DNA from: Thermotogae bacterium
GTDB taxonomy: Bacteria; Thermotogota; Thermotogae; Petrotogales; Kosmotogaceae
NCBI GenBank assembly: GCA_003643975.1
Contig: QNAR01000078.1
Location: 1 to 7,412 of the forward strand
Direction: 5' to 3'
Length of the DNA: 7,412 nt
Both the position numbers and the translations under genes were made by a program. Under the pieces are notes generated by a model that saw nothing but the letters and a program-made list of their open reading frames with translations, searched no databases and had not been told where the DNA came from. Each line of letters begins with the position of its first letter. Position 1 is the first letter of the stretch. Below are positions 5,761 through 7,412 of the stretch, one piece after another.

Positions 5761-6984
5761 ATGCGCAGAGTCGTCGTAACAGGCCTTGGAGTGATAAGCT
5801 CCATAGGTAACAACTTAAATGATTTCTGGGATTCTCTTGAAAATGGAATATCCGGTATTGATTGGATCAAGGCATTCGACACGGAAAAATTCAGGGCAAA
5901 GGTTGCCGGTGAGATAAAAGGCTTTGACCCTGTAAAATATATGGACCGCAAAGAAGCACGCCGTATGTCCCGCTTCGTGCAGCTTGCAATTGCCAGTGCT
6001 ACTGAAGCGGTTGATGACAGTGGACTTGAGCTCAACAAAGAAGATCCATGGAAAGCCGGGGTCATCTATGGCGTTGGTATAGGCGGAATGGAAGTAATCG
6101 AAAAGCAGAACCAAATTCTTCTTGAAAGAGGTCCAGACAGGGTAAGTCCTTTTTTAATTCCCATGACCATAGCCAATATGGCTGCCGGTACGCTTTCCAT
6201 ACGTTTTGGATTAAAGGGTAGCTGTGTTACAGTTGTGTCCGCTTGTGCTTCAAGTACAAATGCGATTGGAGAAGCCTTCAGGGCTATTAAGCATGGGAGA
6301 CTCGATATTGCCCTTGCTGGAGGCTCAGAGGCTACGATAACGCCTCTTTCCATTGCTGGCTTTGATTCCATGAATGCCTTATCGAGACAATCACCTGATG
6401 TAGCTTCTCGCCCCTTTGACAAAAACAGGGACGGCTTTATAATGGCTGAGGGGTCGGCTACGCTTGTTCTTGAAGATTATGAACACGCAAAAAAGCGCGG
6501 AGCGAAGATATACGCTGAGATACTCGGTTATGGTGCAACAGATGATGCAGCCCATATTACAGCACCGGATCCCGAAGGGGAAGGTGCAATGATGGCTATG
6601 AAGCTTGCTCTTGACGAAGCTGAGCTTTCTCCAGATAAAGTAGATTATATCAATGCCCATGGCACTTCAACACCCATGAACGATATCATGGAAACACGGG
6701 CAATCAAGGCTCTTTTTGGCAAGAGACAGGACTTGAACATAAGCTCCACAAAGTCCATGCACGGTCATGCACTTGGTGCGGCTGGTGCTATTGAAAGCGT
6801 CGCAACAATTCTCGCCATGCAAAGGGGAATTGTTCCACCCACAATAAATCTCGAAGAACCTGATCCGGAATGTGACCTCAACTACACACCAAAAATTGCA
6901 GTGAAAAAAGAAATCAAATACGCTCTCAGCAATTCCTTTGGGTTTGGTGGACATAACGCTTCAATTCTTTTTATGAAACATTAA
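5761..6984 (+). CDS. fabF: 3-oxoacyl-ACP synthase II FabF
   Basis: FabF is the elongating condensing enzyme that joins malonyl-ACP to a growing acyl-ACP. The 407-residue protein has the Cys-His-His active site of the FabB/FabF class: Cys162 in VSACASSTNAIGEA, His300 in NAHGTSTPMND and His336 in STKSMHGHALGAAGA, with Lys331 also conserved. The N-terminus MRRVVVTGLGVISSIGN and the C-terminus NSFGFGGHNAS are typical. GGAGGG (5750-5755), inside the end of acpP, serves as ribosome-binding site 5 nt before the ATG. It is the last gene of the rightward operon and is followed by a hairpin terminator. FabF rather than FabB is favoured by the acpP-fabF gene order and by the absence of FabA. Confidence 0.97.
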   Translation: MRRVVVTGLGVISSIGNNLNDFWDSLENGISGIDWIKAFDTEKFRAKVAGEIKGFDPVKYMDRKEARRMSRFVQLAIASATEAVDDSGLELNKEDPWKAGVIYGVGIGGMEVIEKQNQILLERGPDRVSPFLIPMTIANMAAGTLSIRFGLKGSCVTVVSACASSTNAIGEAFRAIKHGRLDIALAGGSEATITPLSIAGFDSMNALSRQSPDVASRPFDKNRDGFIMAEGSATLVLEDYEHAKKRGAKIYAEILGYGATDDAAHITAPDPEGEGAMMAMKLALDEAELSPDKVDYINAHGTSTPMNDIMETRAIKALFGKRQDLNISSTKSMHGHALGAAGAIESVATILAMQRGIVPPTINLEEPDPECDLNYTPKIAVKKEIKYALSNSFGFGGHNASILFMKH

Positions 6985-7001
6985 GATACTCTAAGATACT
7001 C
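6982..7001 (+). repeat. 10-bp perfect tandem duplication at the fabF stop codon
   Basis: TAAGATACTC occurs twice head to tail (6982-6991 and 6992-7001). The first copy begins with the TAA stop of fabF and the second carries another TAA in a shifted frame. It is probably a small slippage duplication in the 3' untranslated region with no evident function. Confidence 0.8.
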
Positions 7002-7006
7002 TCATC

Positions 7007-7048
7007 TGAAAATGCCGCAAATTGAGTTTTTCCGGCATTTTCATCGCT
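7007..7048 (+). terminator. Hairpin terminator after the fabH-fabF operon
   Basis: TGAAAATGCCG (7007-7017) and CGGCATTTTCA (7033-7043) form a perfect 11-bp stem with a 15-nt loop. AAA (7019-7021) and TTT (7029-7031) in the loop could add inner pairs. The following stretch TCGCTTT is only a weak U-tract, so termination may be partial or assisted. It begins 23 nt after the fabF stop and is the only strong hairpin between fabF and the next promoter. Confidence 0.65.
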
Positions 7049-7099
7049 TTCCTCCAAAAAATGCTTTCTTTCAGCTTGCAGGAATAAAAGTTACAAAAT

Positions 7100-7128
7100 T
7101 TGCTTTATAGAATAAATTGCGGTATAAT
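7100..7128 (+). promoter_or_regulatory. Sigma-70-type promoter for the solute-binding protein gene
   Basis: TTGCTT (7100-7105) and a perfect TATAAT (7123-7128) are separated by exactly 17 bp, in an AT-rich context. The predicted start is near 7135. It lies downstream of the fab terminator and upstream of the solute-binding protein, so that gene is transcribed independently of the fab operon. Confidence 0.75.
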
Positions 7129-7134
7129 CAATTA

Positions 7135-7243
7135 TTATTCTTTAAACTGCTGTAAAGGTCATTGTGAGCTAATCATATATTGCTAAAGGCTGAGTGCTTT
7201 TGATTTACACTCAGCTTCTAACAAACAAATAGGGGGTGTTTTA
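7135..7243 (+). promoter_or_regulatory. Long structured 5' leader of the solute-binding protein gene
   Basis: From the predicted transcription start the untranslated leader is about 108 nt, much longer than the roughly 19-nt leader predicted for fabH. It contains GCTGAGTG (7189-7196) paired perfectly with CACTCAGC (7208-7215) around an 11-nt loop. A weaker bulged stem lies upstream, AGCTAAT with ATTGCT (7168-7184). The main hairpin is followed by TTCTAAC, so it is not an intrinsic terminator. The ribosome-binding site GGGGGTG (7232-7238) lies downstream and unpaired. It could be an mRNA-stabilising or regulatory leader; I do not recognise a known riboswitch. Confidence 0.4.
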
Positions 7244-7412
7244 ATGAAAACACGTTTTGTTTTAGTTATTCTGCTTCTTATGTTAAGTCTAACTGTTTTT
7301 GCTGCCTCTCCTGCATTGATCACAGCGGCCCAAAAAGAAGGAAAAGTTGTAGTCTATTCCATCACAAGCAGAATCAAGAACGCTGCCGAGGCTTTTGAAG
7401 CTAAATACGGCA
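7244..7412 (+). CDS. Secreted ABC-transporter solute-binding protein, Fe3+-type (N-terminal part)
   Basis: Only the first 56 residues are inside the window. The protein starts MKTRF, followed by a hydrophobic segment (about residues 5-19), and has a VFA-AS site for signal peptidase I at about residue 20. No lipobox cysteine is present, so it looks like a soluble exported protein rather than a lipoprotein. The mature start LITAAQKEGKVVVYSITSR and AAEAFEAKYG match the N-terminal pattern of family 1 extracellular solute-binding proteins of the ferric iron (FbpA/AfuA) type. Related binders for 2-aminoethylphosphonate or other anions share this start, so the ligand is uncertain. Permease and ATPase genes would be expected beyond the right edge. 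The ATG lies 7 nt after GGGGG. Confidence 0.85.
   Translation, partial: MKTRFVLVILLLMLSLTVFAASPALITAAQKEGKVVVYSITSRIKNAAEAFEAKYG

Noticed and set aside
7189..7215. Hairpin upstream of the solute-binding protein read as a terminator
   Set aside because: It lies downstream of a strong promoter and is followed by TTCTAAC rather than a T-run, so it is better described as a leader structure.
1..7412. tRNA or rRNA genes, CRISPR arrays, insertion sequences
   Set aside because: No cloverleaf-like segment, regularly spaced repeat, transposase frame or terminal inverted repeat was seen on either strand. Gene content and composition look uniform and chromosomal.

Overview
This window is a type II (dissociated) fatty-acid synthesis locus. 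It is arranged as two divergent operons around a 171-bp intergenic region, with one unrelated gene cut by each edge. The gene set is anaerobe-like: an FMN-dependent FabK enoyl reductase instead of FabI, and a second FabK-family flavoprotein with a C-terminal four-cysteine cluster. Ribosome-binding sites are strong and close to GGAGGTGAT, non-AUG starts are frequent, and the right edge carries an Fe3+-type periplasmic binding protein. From general family resemblance I suspect a Thermotogota bacterium, perhaps Kosmotoga or Mesotoga, or else another anaerobic bacterium. No marker gene is present to prove this.

Layout. 1-59 (minus): the first codons of a gene that runs off the left edge, with a promoter-like sequence just upstream. 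60-281: AT-rich spacer holding the rho-independent terminator of the leftward operon (about 180-212). 282-1783 (minus): fabZ followed by the Cys-cluster FabK-family flavoprotein. 1784-1954: divergent control region. 1955-6984 (plus): fabH-fabK-fabD-fabG-acpP-fabF, tightly packed, with overlaps of 40 and 4 bp and gaps of 12, 21 and 1 bp. 7007-7043: terminator hairpin. 7100-7243: a good promoter and a structured leader of about 108 nt. 7244 to the edge: start of a secreted ABC-transporter solute-binding protein.

How the genes work together. FabD loads malonate onto AcpP and FabH starts the chain from acyl-CoA plus malonyl-ACP. FabG, FabZ and FabK then carry out ketoreduction, dehydration and enoyl reduction, and FabF elongates. 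The window therefore encodes a complete elongation cycle plus the carrier; acetyl-CoA carboxylase, holo-ACP synthase and a local transcriptional regulator are absent. No FabA, FabM or desaturase is visible.

The most interesting point is the flavoprotein downstream of fabZ. It has the FabK/nitronate-monooxygenase FMN barrel motifs plus a CX3CX3CX7C motif, and it resembles my recollection of Helicobacter pylori FabX. FabX is an FMN and [4Fe-4S] acyl-ACP dehydrogenase/isomerase that makes unsaturated fatty acids without oxygen. The fabZ plus flavoprotein operon could therefore be the unsaturation branch, opposite a complete saturated-chain operon. This is inference and needs alignment and biochemistry.
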